Assembly: GCA_036655715.1 (NCBI GenBank)
Contig: JAVVPO010000104.1
Coordinates: forward strand, 1 to 6,542
Reading direction: 5' to 3'
Source of the DNA: JAVVPO01 sp036655715
GTDB lineage: Bacteria > Bacillota > Clostridia > Lachnospirales > Cellulosilyticaceae
Length of the DNA stretch: 6,542 nt
Part shown: one piece after another, positions 1-6,099 of the stretch
How the letters are laid out: each line of letters opens with the position of its first letter
How positions within the stretch are numbered: position 1 is the first letter of the stretch
Position numbers and translations under genes: made by a program
The notes under the pieces: model-generated
The model's input: only the letters and a program-made list of their open reading frames with translations
Told to the model about the DNA's origin: nothing
Database searches by the model: none

Positions 1-8
1 TTTATAAA

Positions 9-1385
9 TTATATCTGTACTTGTTCTTTTTGATTATTTATAAGTTTTTTGTAAGACTTAAATTCTCTTTTTACCACAATTACAGTAACTACTGTAGCGA
101 TGATATCCGCTATAGGCTGTGCAAACCAAACACCATCTAATCCCATAAAGTTTGGTAATATCAATACAATCGGTATAAGTATGATAACTTGTCTTAATAA
201 GCTAAGTAGCATTGCCTCTTTTGCTTTTCCAATAGACTGCATATAGTTAGCACCCATATAAGGTATTCCTACCAAGAATAAAACAACTAAATATTTTTTA
301 AGACCATTAACTGTTATATTTACAAGCTCTGGATCACTACTAAATAAGCTAACGACAGCTTCTGGGAAGGTTTGAATAAATACCCATGCTATGCCTAGTG
401 CGATGGTTGCTATTAATAGACAAATATTAAATGTCTTAGTCGCTCTATCGTATTTCTCAGCTCCATAGTTATAACCTATAATAGGTTGCGCCCCTTGTGT
501 CAAGCCACCTATTGGCATAAGTAGCATCATCGCTATAGAAGTAATAGTTGCCATAGCCGCTATTCCTAAATCCCCACCATGTACTCTTAATGCATTGTTA
601 CTAATAACCTGAATTAAACTTGCTGCTATTTGCATAGCAAAAGGCGCACATCCAATGGCAACAATTTCTTTAACTAATTTTTTTTCTAATCTTAAACTAG
701 ATTTTGCAAATTTTAAATTTGACTTGCCTTTCATATAGTAAGCTAAACCCCATATGGCTGTAAGAATCTGAGATATAACAGTAGCTAATGCTGCCCCTTG
801 TATACCCATATTAAGTCCAAAAATAAAGAGTGCATCTAGTATAATGTTCGTACCACATCCAACAATCATAATAATTGCCGCAAGTTTAGGATTTCCATCT
901 CCCCTAATACTACAGTTCATTACAAATGCAATAATATTAAATATACATCCCATTAATATAATATTAATATATGCCTTAGCATATTCTAAACTCTCTGGAC
1001 TCGCTCCAAAAGATTGTAAAATCTGATCTCCAAATAAGAGTCCTACCACACTTATAATAAGACCTATTATTACAGATAATGCAATGGCATTTCCTATAAG
1101 TTTCTCAGCCTCTTCTTTTTTACCTTGTCCTAATTTAATAGATACACTAGTTACTGTTCCAATTCCAATTAACATACCAAAAGCTAATATAATTGTCATA
1201 ATTGGCATAGTTACGCCCACCCCTGCTATAGCAAGAGGGCCTACACCCGGTATATTTCCTATAAATATTCTATCTACTACATTATATAATCCATTAACTA
1301 CCATTCCTATGATAGCTGGTACCGAATACTTAATTAATAATTTACCAATGGGTTCCGTTCCTAATATTTGTTCGCTCTGATTCAT
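9..1385 (-). CDS. MATE family multidrug efflux transporter (MepA-like)
   Basis: This is a cytoplasmic-membrane antiporter that should export drugs or other toxic organic cations using a Na+ or H+ gradient. The protein is 458 residues, the usual MATE length. It reads as about twelve hydrophobic segments in two halves, split by a charged loop near residues 220-240. Family landmarks are the N-terminal PIGKLLIKYSVPAIIGM stretch (12-28), the D-R-I-F-I-G sequence at 38-43, N-x3-D at 180-184 in the fifth segment (a conserved acidic position in MepA-type pumps), and QGAQPIIGYNYGA at 297-309 opening the second half. The ATG start has a perfect AGGAGG seven bases upstream. It lies 3 nt after the MarR stop, so the two genes are almost certainly one operon. 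The gene is complete, with its stop 8 nt from the window edge. Family assignment is firm. The substrate is unknown, and the MepA comparison rests on sequence feel plus the MarR neighbour. Confidence 0.93.
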   Translation of the reverse strand: MNQSEQILGTEPIGKLLIKYSVPAIIGMVVNGLYNVVDRIFIGNIPGVGPLAIAGVGVTMPIMTIILAFGMLIGIGTVTSVSIKLGQGKKEEAEKLIGNAIALSVIIGLIISVVGLLFGDQILQSFGASPESLEYAKAYINIILMGCIFNIIAFVMNCSIRGDGNPKLAAIIMIVGCGTNIILDALFIFGLNMGIQGAALATVISQILTAIWGLAYYMKGKSNLKFAKSSLRLEKKLVKEIVAIGCAPFAMQIAASLIQVISNNALRVHGGDLGIAAMATITSIAMMLLMPIGGLTQGAQPIIGYNYGAEKYDRATKTFNICLLIATIALGIAWVFIQTFPEAVVSLFSSDPELVNITVNGLKKYLVVLFLVGIPYMGANYMQSIGKAKEAMLLSLLRQVIILIPIVLILPNFMGLDGVWFAQPIADIIATVVTVIVVKREFKSYKKLINNQKEQVQI

Positions 1386-1388
1386 CTG

Positions 1389-1817
1389 TCATCCTCCTAT
1401 TGTCGTACATATCCTTCTTAGTATGTTTATTAAAAATAATTTTTCTTCTTCTGTAAGCTCATTTGAAATGGTTTTATTCCATTCCTCTAAAACGCAAAAA
1501 ATGCTTTCTTTCAATACCCTACTTTTATCTGTAAGATAAATCTTATAAGCCCTTTTATCTTGGTTATCTTTTACTCTTACAATAAACTGTTCTTCTTCTA
1601 ATTTTTTAACAGCTCTAGCTGTAGTACCTTTATCAATATGTAGCTTTTCACATAATACTTCTTGGTGAATACCATCTTCTCTATAAAGTTCAATAAGAAA
1701 CATAAGTTGTCCTACCCCTACACCATACTGTGAAAGCTCTTTTGTAATAACTGAGCCGCCTTTGCGATGTATTTGAGAGATATATCTGCTTATCGGTTCT
1801 TCTTTGTTTATTTCCAT
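1389..1817 (-). CDS. MarR family transcriptional regulator, probable repressor of itself and the MATE pump
   Basis: A cytoplasmic DNA-binding winged-helix regulator, 142 residues from the chosen start. Counted from that start, the helix-turn-helix spans about residues 48-78, with recognition helix DKGTTARAVKKLEEE (62-76). It is followed by the wing with the D-N-Q-D-K-R-A-Y-K signature (84-92) typical of MarR proteins. Helical ends at both termini should form the dimer interface. A longer frame opens at the ATG 1857-1859, but I prefer the ATG at 1815-1817. It has AGGGG 8 nt upstream, while the longer start has no SD, falls at the predicted transcription start and lies in an operator repeat. 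The gene directly precedes the MATE gene, as mepR precedes mepA, so a drug-sensing repressor is the natural inference. The ligand is unknown. No unusual residues are seen. Confidence 0.9.
   Translation of the reverse strand: MEINKEEPISRYISQIHRKGGSVITKELSQYGVGVGQLMFLIELYREDGIHQEVLCEKLHIDKGTTARAVKKLEEEQFIVRVKDNQDKRAYKIYLTDKSRVLKESIFCVLEEWNKTISNELTEEEKLFLINILRRICTTIGG
1393..1398 (-). promoter_or_regulatory. SD of the MATE gene, inside the end of the MarR gene
   Basis: AGGAGG on the minus strand lies 7 nt before the MATE ATG and is formed by the last Gly codons of the MarR gene. The MarR stop (TGA, 1389-1391) sits between this site and the start. Ribosomes finishing MarR would therefore terminate on top of the pump's initiation site, which suggests translational coupling. 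Confidence 0.8.
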
Positions 1818-1825
1818 CTCTTCAT

Positions 1826-1830
1826 CCCCT
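1826..1830 (-). promoter_or_regulatory. SD deciding the MarR start
   Basis: AGGGG on the minus strand is 8 nt upstream of the ATG at 1815-1817. The only upstream in-frame ATG (1857-1859) is preceded by TATAGTAACAA with no SD-like purines. This supports the shorter MarR protein. Confidence 0.65.
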
Positions 1831-1840
1831 ATTACACAAT

Positions 1841-1858
1841 TAGTTGGCTTTGCAACCA
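1841..1858 (-). promoter_or_regulatory. MarR-type operator, promoter-downstream copy
   Basis: On the plus strand this reads TAGTTG-GCTTTG-CAACCA, an imperfect palindrome with one mismatch in its 6-bp arms. It lies just downstream of the -10 box and covers the predicted transcription start. Bound protein here should block initiation or clearance. It is part of an 18-bp exact direct repeat with the copy at 1877-1894. Confidence 0.6.
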
Positions 1859-1864
1859 TTTGTT

Positions 1865-1893
1865 ACTATACCATTGATTAGTTGGCTTTGCAA
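1865..1893 (-). promoter_or_regulatory. Promoter of the marR-MATE operon
   Basis: On the minus strand TTGCAA (1888-1893; 4 of 6 to the -35 consensus) and TATAGT (1865-1870; 5 of 6 to the -10 consensus) are separated by exactly 17 bp. The start of transcription would fall near 1858, leaving a leader of about 40 nt before the preferred MarR ATG. Both operator copies overlap this promoter or its start site. Confidence 0.6.
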
Positions 1894-1896
1894 CTA
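1879..1896 (-). promoter_or_regulatory. MarR-type operator, promoter-upstream copy
   Basis: TAGTTG-GCTTTG-CAACTA is a perfect palindrome with 6-bp arms around a 6-bp centre, a size and shape usual for MarR dimers. It overlaps the -35 hexamer of the marR-MATE promoter. The ligand-responsive repressor is inferred to be the adjacent MarR protein. Confidence 0.65.
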
Positions 1897-1972
1897 TTTT
1901 CTTTACTATAAACCTTTTTACAATAGAAATTTACCTTGTAACTTTATAAAGATTATGCCTGTTGTAATTTTT

Positions 1973-2971
1973 TCATATCAATAAGGTCCTTAAAGAGTCA
2001 AGCCTATTGACATAATCATTTATATAACTTGAATCACCAATAAATTCTTTTATATCATTTCCCTCACGTGCCATGCCAATTACAGCATTTCTTCTGATAA
2101 CATTCTTCCCTCTCCAACCACAAGAAGTACAACTTATCTTTTCTTTGAAATATTTGTTATCCATACTTGCATACGTATATAACTCATCATTCATATAGTC
2201 TAATGTTTGAAATTCTTCTAAGCCATTACTTTGTATTCCTTCATTATAAGGACATTTTATCTGACAAAAATCACAGCCAAAAACATTACCTTTTAATAGC
2301 TTCATCTCTTTATCACTGATATCTTTTTTTTGTGTTATATAAGATAGACAGATATTAGGATTACTTCTGTTTTTATTAATAGACTTAGTGGGACACTCTT
2401 TGATACATTGATCACATGCTTTACATTCCGTATAATTTGATAGCTCACTCAAGCTTCTTTGATCCTCACACGCTATATCTAAATCCGTTATGATTTCACC
2501 TAAGAAAACATATGAACCGTATTTTTCAGTTATAATCATATTGTTTCTTCCGATAAATCCTACACCTGCTAGATAAGCAATATATCGTTCTGGTAACGCA
2601 TTGCTATCTACTAACCCTATTGCATTTCCGCCTAATGTCTCAATATAACTACATATTTCACCTAAATACTTTTTTACAACTCTATGGTAATCTAATCTTT
2701 TAGTATATATGGAAAATCCATTAAATTCATGGTCTTTCTCGTCTAAATGGTAATACGGAAAAGCTATAGATATGATCGTTTTTCCCTCTTTCATATAGGT
2801 TGCCGGATGTATTCGCTTATCCACATCTTTTTCTTCAAATTCATTTTGTAAGTTTAACTGCTTTCTCTCACTATAAAAGTCTACTAATTCATCAAATGCT
2901 CTACAGGGTATAAATCCTAGAGTATCTAGCCCTAGTGACTTACAAAAATCTTCAATTTTTTGTTTTAACAT
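1973..2971 (-). CDS. queG: QueG-like epoxyqueuosine reductase (double [4Fe-4S] protein)
   Basis: The family reduces epoxyqueuosine to queuosine at tRNA position 34, using cobalamin and two [4Fe-4S] clusters in the cytoplasm. The 332-residue protein has an N-terminal DUF1730-type part, including the DKRIHP-like stretch at 51-56. The VDSNALPERYIAYLAGVGFIGRN region (121-143) follows, with D122 at the family's catalytic acid position. The ferredoxin-like part has C183-x2-C186-x2-C189-x3-C193-P, then C208 and C233-x2-C236-x3-C240-P. The C-terminal WRGKNVIRRNA segment (286-296) matches the start of the HEAT-like region, but the protein then ends. It is some 50 residues shorter than the Bacillus-type enzyme as I recall it. 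An extra C281-x2-C284 precedes WRGK. AGGA lies 9 nt before the ATG. It follows the phosphoesterase gene by 42 nt, likely in one transcript. A related paralogue with another substrate is possible. Confidence 0.78.
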   Translation of the reverse strand: MLKQKIEDFCKSLGLDTLGFIPCRAFDELVDFYSERKQLNLQNEFEEKDVDKRIHPATYMKEGKTIISIAFPYYHLDEKDHEFNGFSIYTKRLDYHRVVKKYLGEICSYIETLGGNAIGLVDSNALPERYIAYLAGVGFIGRNNMIITEKYGSYVFLGEIITDLDIACEDQRSLSELSNYTECKACDQCIKECPTKSINKNRSNPNICLSYITQKKDISDKEMKLLKGNVFGCDFCQIKCPYNEGIQSNGLEEFQTLDYMNDELYTYASMDNKYFKEKISCTSCGWRGKNVIRRNAVIGMAREGNDIKEFIGDSSYINDYVNRLDSLRTLLI

Positions 2972-3013
2972 TTATCTTCATCCTATTGTTAGTTATTTTT
3001 TAGTCACACTATG

Positions 3014-3871
3014 TTATTTAGTTCTCAATGTTACTGCCACAATTTCTGGTCTATTAAAAATCCTAATTGGCATAACGCTATTACCAATCCCTCTGCTTAC
3101 AAACATAGTTGATGCTTCTTTGGAATAGCTTCCACTTGTATATTTAGGAAATAGTCCTTGGTCTGGGGCAACTAATCCTCCTATGCCAGGTATTCTAAAC
3201 TGCCCGCCATGGGCATGTCCTGTAAAAATCAAATCCATATTGTTGTCACAATATAAATCAAATAGTTCAGGTCTATGTGAAAGTAGGATTTTAAAGTTTT
3301 CATTAGCAGACCACCCACTAAGTTGCTTTGTTATTTCACTAACGTCTGTCCCCTCCATATAATCAGATGTATGAAAATCCGGATCAGCAACTCCTAGTAT
3401 ACTTATGGTACTATTGCCTTTTGACAGCTTAACTTCTGTATTATCAAGTATATGAACCCCAGCACCGATTAGTTCGTCTTTTATTACATCAAATTTTCCA
3501 GACCATGCTTCGTGATTTCCTGAAACATAATAGATTGGAGCTATTTGCATTGCACCTTTAATGAATGTCATGGCCGTCTCTAAATCATATTTTCGTCTGT
3601 CTATTAAATCACCTGTAATTACAATGATATCAGGTGAAATACTTTTTATTTTATTTAGTATTGTAACTTGCTCTTTACCCAATAATTTGTTGTGAAAATC
3701 TGAAATATGAGCGATTGTAAACTCATTAAAATCACTAGGTATTTTAGAGTTATAATAGGTGGATTCTGTAATAACAATATTGTTATTCTGCCAAATACAA
3801 AAAAATAGGATACCACTAACAAAAACTATAAGCGTAGCTAATATGTTAAATTTCTTATATGTTTTTTTCAC
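3014..3871 (-). CDS. Membrane-anchored metallophosphoesterase (YaeI/YkuE-like)
   Basis: A calcineurin-like phosphoesterase of 285 residues with a two-metal active site. An N-terminal hydrophobic segment at about 9-27 after a lysine-rich start (KKTYKK) should act as an uncleaved signal anchor, placing the enzyme on the outer face of the membrane. No twin-arginine motif or lipobox is seen. All metal-binding blocks are present in order: D58-x-H60 (ISDFHN), G87-D88, G118-N119-H120-E121, H199 (LLSHRPE) and G218-H219-A-H221. The GHAHGGQFRIPG ending is typical of COG1408 proteins. Members act on phosphodiester or pyrophosphate bonds in lipid or envelope substrates, and the substrate here is not shown. 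The start is GTG (3869-3871) with AGAGGT 5 nt upstream. No other start codon precedes the signal anchor. The QueG-like gene follows by 42 nt, with no obvious functional link. Confidence 0.9.
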   Translation of the reverse strand: MKKTYKKFNILATLIVFVSGILFFCIWQNNNIVITESTYYNSKIPSDFNEFTIAHISDFHNKLLGKEQVTILNKIKSISPDIIVITGDLIDRRKYDLETAMTFIKGAMQIAPIYYVSGNHEAWSGKFDVIKDELIGAGVHILDNTEVKLSKGNSTISILGVADPDFHTSDYMEGTDVSEITKQLSGWSANENFKILLSHRPELFDLYCDNNMDLIFTGHAHGGQFRIPGIGGLVAPDQGLFPKYTSGSYSKEASTMFVSRGIGNSVMPIRIFNRPEIVAVTLRTK

Positions 3872-3876
3872 GATCT

Positions 3877-3882
3877 ACCTCT
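3877..3882 (-). promoter_or_regulatory. SD supporting a GTG start of the phosphoesterase
   Basis: AGAGGT on the minus strand is 5 nt before GTG. The next in-frame Met is residue 102, inside the catalytic domain, so the GTG start is needed to keep the anchor and the first metal ligands. Confidence 0.7.
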
Positions 3883-3905
3883 TCTAATATAAATAATCTT
3901 ATCTC

Positions 3906-3914
3906 AGTATATCA
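3906..3914 (-). promoter_or_regulatory. Extended -10 promoter candidate for phosphoesterase-queG
   Basis: The minus strand reads TGATATACT, a TG-n extended -10 element with 5 of 6 matches in the hexamer. The -35 region is only a T-run shared with the upstream terminator. Transcription would begin near 3899, about 28 nt before the GTG start. Confidence 0.45.
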
Positions 3915-3929
3915 CAAAAAAATGGGAAT

Positions 3930-3974
3930 AAAAAAATATGTTAGTGATAACTTACTTCTATCAACTAACATATT
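3930..3974 (-). terminator. Intrinsic terminator of the small unknown gene
   Basis: Perfect 11-bp arms AATATGTTAGT (3935-3945) and ACTAACATATT (3964-3974) can be extended inward by a GATA/TATC pairing across a one-base bulge. On the minus strand the hairpin is followed by seven T. It lies 27 nt past the stop of the 4002-4307 gene and separates it from the phosphoesterase promoter. Confidence 0.8.
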
Positions 3975-4001
3975 AAACATCTACCTATTATCTATTATTT
4001 G

Positions 4002-4307
4002 TTACTTATAGTACCCGTACTCACAGAGTAACTCGTAACAGCTATTAACTTCCTCATCTGTAAAAAGCTCACCGTATTTTCTATCAATCACAGTTGCTTC
4101 CATTGTAAGATGCATAAAGTCTGTTTCTTTTAACTTATCAAAGCCCTCTGACATTTGGCCTTTTCTCATAATTTCTTTTGCTGTTTTGACACCACCAAAT
4201 TTAGCTATATTTTGCACAAAGCGTATTGGATTGTATCCACACTCTTTTTGTGCCTCTTCACATTTTTTTATAAGTTCCTTATCAAACTGCTTTTCTATTG
4301 CTGCCAT
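4002..4307 (-). CDS. Conserved small protein of unknown function
   Basis: I recognise the sequence style but no assigned function. The 101-residue protein starts with a charged helix (IEKQFDKELIKKCEEAQKE) and continues with a block that resembles a small domain seen in many Firmicute hypothetical proteins. That block is F-G-G-V-K-T-A-K-E-I, then S-x-G-F-D-K-L, L-T-M-E-A, then ELFTDEEV and a closing L-x-x-Y-G-Y. It should be soluble, mostly helical and cytoplasmic; no signal or membrane segment is present. A longer frame begins at 4320-4322, but the ATG at 4305-4307 has GAGG 6 nt upstream and that SD lies inside the longer frame, so I chose the shorter one. It stands alone between its own promoter and terminator. 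Its two neighbours are in separate units, so context gives no functional hint. Confidence 0.75.
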   Translation of the reverse strand: MAAIEKQFDKELIKKCEEAQKECGYNPIRFVQNIAKFGGVKTAKEIMRKGQMSEGFDKLKETDFMHLTMEATVIDRKYGELFTDEEVNSCYELLCEYGYYK

Positions 4308-4313
4308 TTTGTA

Positions 4314-4317
4314 CCTC
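4314..4317 (-). promoter_or_regulatory. SD deciding the start of the small unknown gene
   Basis: GAGG on the minus strand (within GTGAGGT) is 6 nt before the ATG at 4305-4307. The alternative ATG at 4320-4322 is preceded only by A/T-rich sequence. Confidence 0.65.
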
Positions 4318-4340
4318 ACCATTATAATTTTTTATATTTC

Positions 4341-4369
4341 ATTATACTATAGTATACCCATTCTCACAA
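4341..4369 (-). promoter_or_regulatory. Promoter of the small unknown gene
   Basis: On the minus strand TTGTGA (4364-4369) and a perfect TATAAT (4341-4346) are 17 bp apart. Transcription should begin near 4334, giving a leader of about 27 nt. A 14-bp perfect palindrome (TATACTATAGTATA, 4343-4356) lies in the spacer and overlaps the -10 box. It could be an operator or simply A/T-rich coincidence. Confidence 0.6.
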
Positions 4370-4442
4370 TCTCTATCACATTTTAGTAGCTGCAAACATT
4401 CATATCTTATAGCTTTCTTTTTTTTGTAATAATACAAAAACA

Positions 4443-4481
4443 ACCCATGACTTCCAGCTACATTATCAGGAAGTCATGGGT
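4443..4481 (-). terminator. Intrinsic terminator of the FliB-family gene
   Basis: Perfect 13-bp arms ACCCATGACTTCC (4443-4455) and GGAAGTCATGGGT (4469-4481) surround a 13-nt loop, followed on the minus strand by TGTTTTTG. It begins about 10 nt after the stop codon. No T-run follows on the plus strand, so it works in the minus direction only. A further small A/T hairpin (4421-4440) lies just beyond. Confidence 0.85.
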
Positions 4482-4491
4482 CTAAAACATA

Positions 4492-5661
4492 TTATATATT
4501 ACTATTCCCAAGAATGAGTGCCAAGTCCCCCCACTCCAAGATCGTACTATCAAAGCTATACTCCAGACAATTTTTAATATCACTTGGGTCATAGCCCGCC
4601 ATTCTTGAAACAATCATCATATAATCTCTAACCATGCTATACTCTATAGTTTTTTCTTCTTGTGAAAGCCACTTTAGGAAGATTGCTTGTTTAATCGCAG
4701 CGTATTCTAATATAACCCATTGGAACACCATTACCATATCCTCAAGCTCCATATCAGCTCTTAAACAACCTGCCCAAATTTCAGCTGCCAAATAATTTTT
4801 CAATAACTTTTCATATCGTATGTATTCAGCTTCAAAGGCTTGATTCTTTTCTAGAATTTGTGTATCCGAATAATATTCTTCTAGTTTTTCAGCCCACATG
4901 GAGATATCTTCTAAATAGTCTACATAGGATTCTCCTTTACGATAAACCTGAGCAATGTCTAGAAATAGTTCATTTCTTTCCCAAAATGAATCCATCACAT
5001 CAAACTCTAGTTTTCTCATCTCACTGACTAAAGACTCAAGATACTCTTCACTTTTATAGTTGTCTAACGTCTCTTGGGTTAAATCTTCTTGCTCTAGAAG
5101 GTCTAAAAGGCAATAAAAGCTCACCATGATGCGTTCTGTTAAAGAATAGTCTTCGCTTTGCATCCTATCTAGTATCATTTCACGTACGAGATACAATAAA
5201 GATGGCCTATCGTTTGTTTCTCCTTCTTTGACAAATTGAATGTCTCCCGAGTTTTCATTTAGCAAATCAATGACTACAGGGCAACCAAAATCAAGAGAAT
5301 ATTCTACCCTATCATCAAATGTATTGATGCATCTAGGAAACCTTTGACATATTTCCGTTAGATAATCTTCTCCTAGTTCTACTACCAACTTACAAAGCTT
5401 CTTATCGCTTAAAAACGGACATTGCTTATCTTCCTCTAGTGAAATACTATGCCCTAAACCTTCCTTTTCTAAACAATCACATAGTGTAAGCTCAGGCTGT
5501 CTTTCATCACCTAACCCTATCGTACTTAGTTTCACGTCTTTCCATTTATCAAGTATGTTCTTATCTACTTCTATTGCCCATTCTTGACAACAACTAAACA
5601 GGCAGTCCCCTGCACTGCAACGAAATGTATCATAATAATTTACTTTAATGCTATTACTCAT
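4492..5661 (-). CDS. fliB: FliB-family (flagellin) lysine-N-methylase
   Basis: The 389-residue protein carries the cysteine-rich N-terminal signature of the FliB/YkgJ-like family. It has C15-x4-C20-x3-C24-C25 (CSAGDCLFSCCQEW), then C61, C63, C81-P-F-L, C90, then C105-Q-R-F-P-R-C111 and C127. Salmonella FliB N-methylates surface lysines of flagellin, and the clustered cysteines in this family are thought to bind an Fe-S cluster used in methyl transfer. The C-terminal two thirds is helical and acidic with no recognisable catalytic motif, as is usual here. Length is close to Salmonella FliB (about 400). The ATG has GAGGGGG just upstream (core GAGG 7 nt away). It is transcribed alone, with its own terminator and no flagellar gene nearby. 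The target could therefore be flagellin encoded elsewhere or another surface protein. The family call is fairly sure; the substrate is inferred from the family name. Confidence 0.82.
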   Translation of the reverse strand: MSNSIKVNYYDTFRCSAGDCLFSCCQEWAIEVDKNILDKWKDVKLSTIGLGDERQPELTLCDCLEKEGLGHSISLEEDKQCPFLSDKKLCKLVVELGEDYLTEICQRFPRCINTFDDRVEYSLDFGCPVVIDLLNENSGDIQFVKEGETNDRPSLLYLVREMILDRMQSEDYSLTERIMVSFYCLLDLLEQEDLTQETLDNYKSEEYLESLVSEMRKLEFDVMDSFWERNELFLDIAQVYRKGESYVDYLEDISMWAEKLEEYYSDTQILEKNQAFEAEYIRYEKLLKNYLAAEIWAGCLRADMELEDMVMVFQWVILEYAAIKQAIFLKWLSQEEKTIEYSMVRDYMMIVSRMAGYDPSDIKNCLEYSFDSTILEWGDLALILGNSNI

Positions 5662-5718
5662 AGTACCCCCTCAAGTGGATTTAATGTTTTGTGTTTTAGT
5701 ATTAAAACTTACTATTTT

Positions 5719-5747
5719 ATTATATCTAATTCACTATTCAAAATAAA
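5719..5747 (-). promoter_or_regulatory. Weak promoter candidate for the FliB-family gene
   Basis: A perfect TATAAT on the minus strand (5719-5724) lies 57 nt before the start codon. The hexamer 17 bp upstream is TTTATT (5742-5747), a poor -35 match. Another sigma factor or activator could be involved; the A/T richness makes this uncertain. Confidence 0.35.
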
Positions 5748-5754
5748 TACCTAT

Positions 5755-5807
5755 AAAAAAAAATCAAACTACTAGTCGTTAAATTTTCTATACTAGTGGT
5801 TTGATTT
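5755..5807 (-). terminator. Intrinsic terminator of the nucleotidyltransferase-HEPN unit
   Basis: Sixteen-base arms (5761-5776 and 5792-5807) pair with one mismatch around a 15-nt loop. The arm cores are ATCAAAC and ACTAGT. On the minus strand the hairpin runs into nine T (5755-5763). It lies 30 nt downstream of the HEPN-like gene stop. Confidence 0.82.
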
Positions 5808-5837
5808 AGGTTTTACTTGGATTTAAATATGAGCAAA

Positions 5838-6089
5838 CTATTTTTCAACTTGATTTTGACAGTATTCAAATAATTCCCTCGCTTCGTTTGAAACAAGGAT
5901 TTTTTGTGTTTCTGCTAAAACTTCTTCTACTATTTTTATGGCTTCTAAAGCATCTTGAAGGGATACCCTAATAAAGTCATCACCTGGATAACGTGCATCA
6001 AAATAAAAATCGCCTAACCATTTACAATCCTTTGAAGAAAGTTTCATATCCGGAAATCTCTCCAAAATTTTTGCTATAATTGTTCTCAA
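5838..6089 (-). CDS. Short HEPN-like protein, partner of the nucleotidyltransferase
   Basis: An 83-residue protein starting at TTG. Residues 22-58 (C-K-W-L-G-D-F-Y-F, then DARYPGDDF, then an A-x-x-A-I-x-x-V-E-E-V helix) resemble the C-terminal half of COG2250-type HEPN domains, where a D/E-x-RYP-G-D motif precedes the last helix. The first helices expected in a full domain of about 120-130 residues are missing. There is no histidine anywhere, so no R-X4-6-H RNase motif is possible. The start is supported by AGGAGG 4 nt upstream. It follows the nucleotidyltransferase by 8 nt, the usual MNT-HEPN order. It may be a natural mini-HEPN binding partner or a shortened former toxin. The HEPN call rests on motif recognition only. 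Extra C-terminal residues 65-83 look helical. Confidence 0.6.
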   Translation of the reverse strand: MRTIIAKILERFPDMKLSSKDCKWLGDFYFDARYPGDDFIRVSLQDALEAIKIVEEVLAETQKILVSNEARELFEYCQNQVEK

Positions 6090-6093
6090 GTAA

Positions 6094-6099
6094 CCTCCT
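6094..6099 (-). promoter_or_regulatory. SD supporting a TTG start of the HEPN-like gene
   Basis: Perfect AGGAGG on the minus strand overlaps the TAG stop of the nucleotidyltransferase (6098-6100) and stands 4 nt before TTG at 6087-6089. No ATG or GTG is available at a usable distance, so TTG is the best start. The overlap suggests coupled translation of the pair. Confidence 0.7.

Larger units (their letters stand above)
1839..1910. repeat. Direct repeat of a TATAGTAA + operator module
   Basis: The 18-bp sequence ATTAGTTGGCTTTGCAAC occurs exactly at 1839-1856 and again at 1877-1894. On the minus strand each copy is preceded by TATAGTAA, at 14 and 16 nt respectively. The whole module therefore looks tandemly duplicated with a 2-nt length change. 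Only the copy nearer the gene gives a -10 box with a properly spaced -35 hexamer. Confidence 0.75.

Noticed and set aside
844..1380. Plus-strand open frames across the MATE gene (844-1026 and 1084-1380)
   Set aside because: They are antisense shadows of a well-supported transporter, rich in I/P/T residues, with no SD and no recognisable motifs.
1905..1910. Second -10 box (TATAGT) upstream of the operator pair
   Set aside because: No -35-like hexamer lies 16-18 bp upstream; it is better explained as part of the duplicated module.
1918..1967. Possible terminator after the QueG-like gene
   Set aside because: Only a 6-bp TTACAA/TTGTAA pairing and a short CTTTATAAAG palindrome are present, and neither is followed by a T-run on the minus strand. 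Read-through toward marR remains possible.
4155..4386. Two overlapping plus-strand open frames
   Set aside because: They run antisense to the small unknown gene and its promoter and look like translated A/T-rich DNA rather than protein.
5584..5775. Plus-strand frame at the start of the FliB-family gene
   Set aside because: It crosses the antisense of the FliB N-terminus, the promoter region and a terminator stem, and has no SD.
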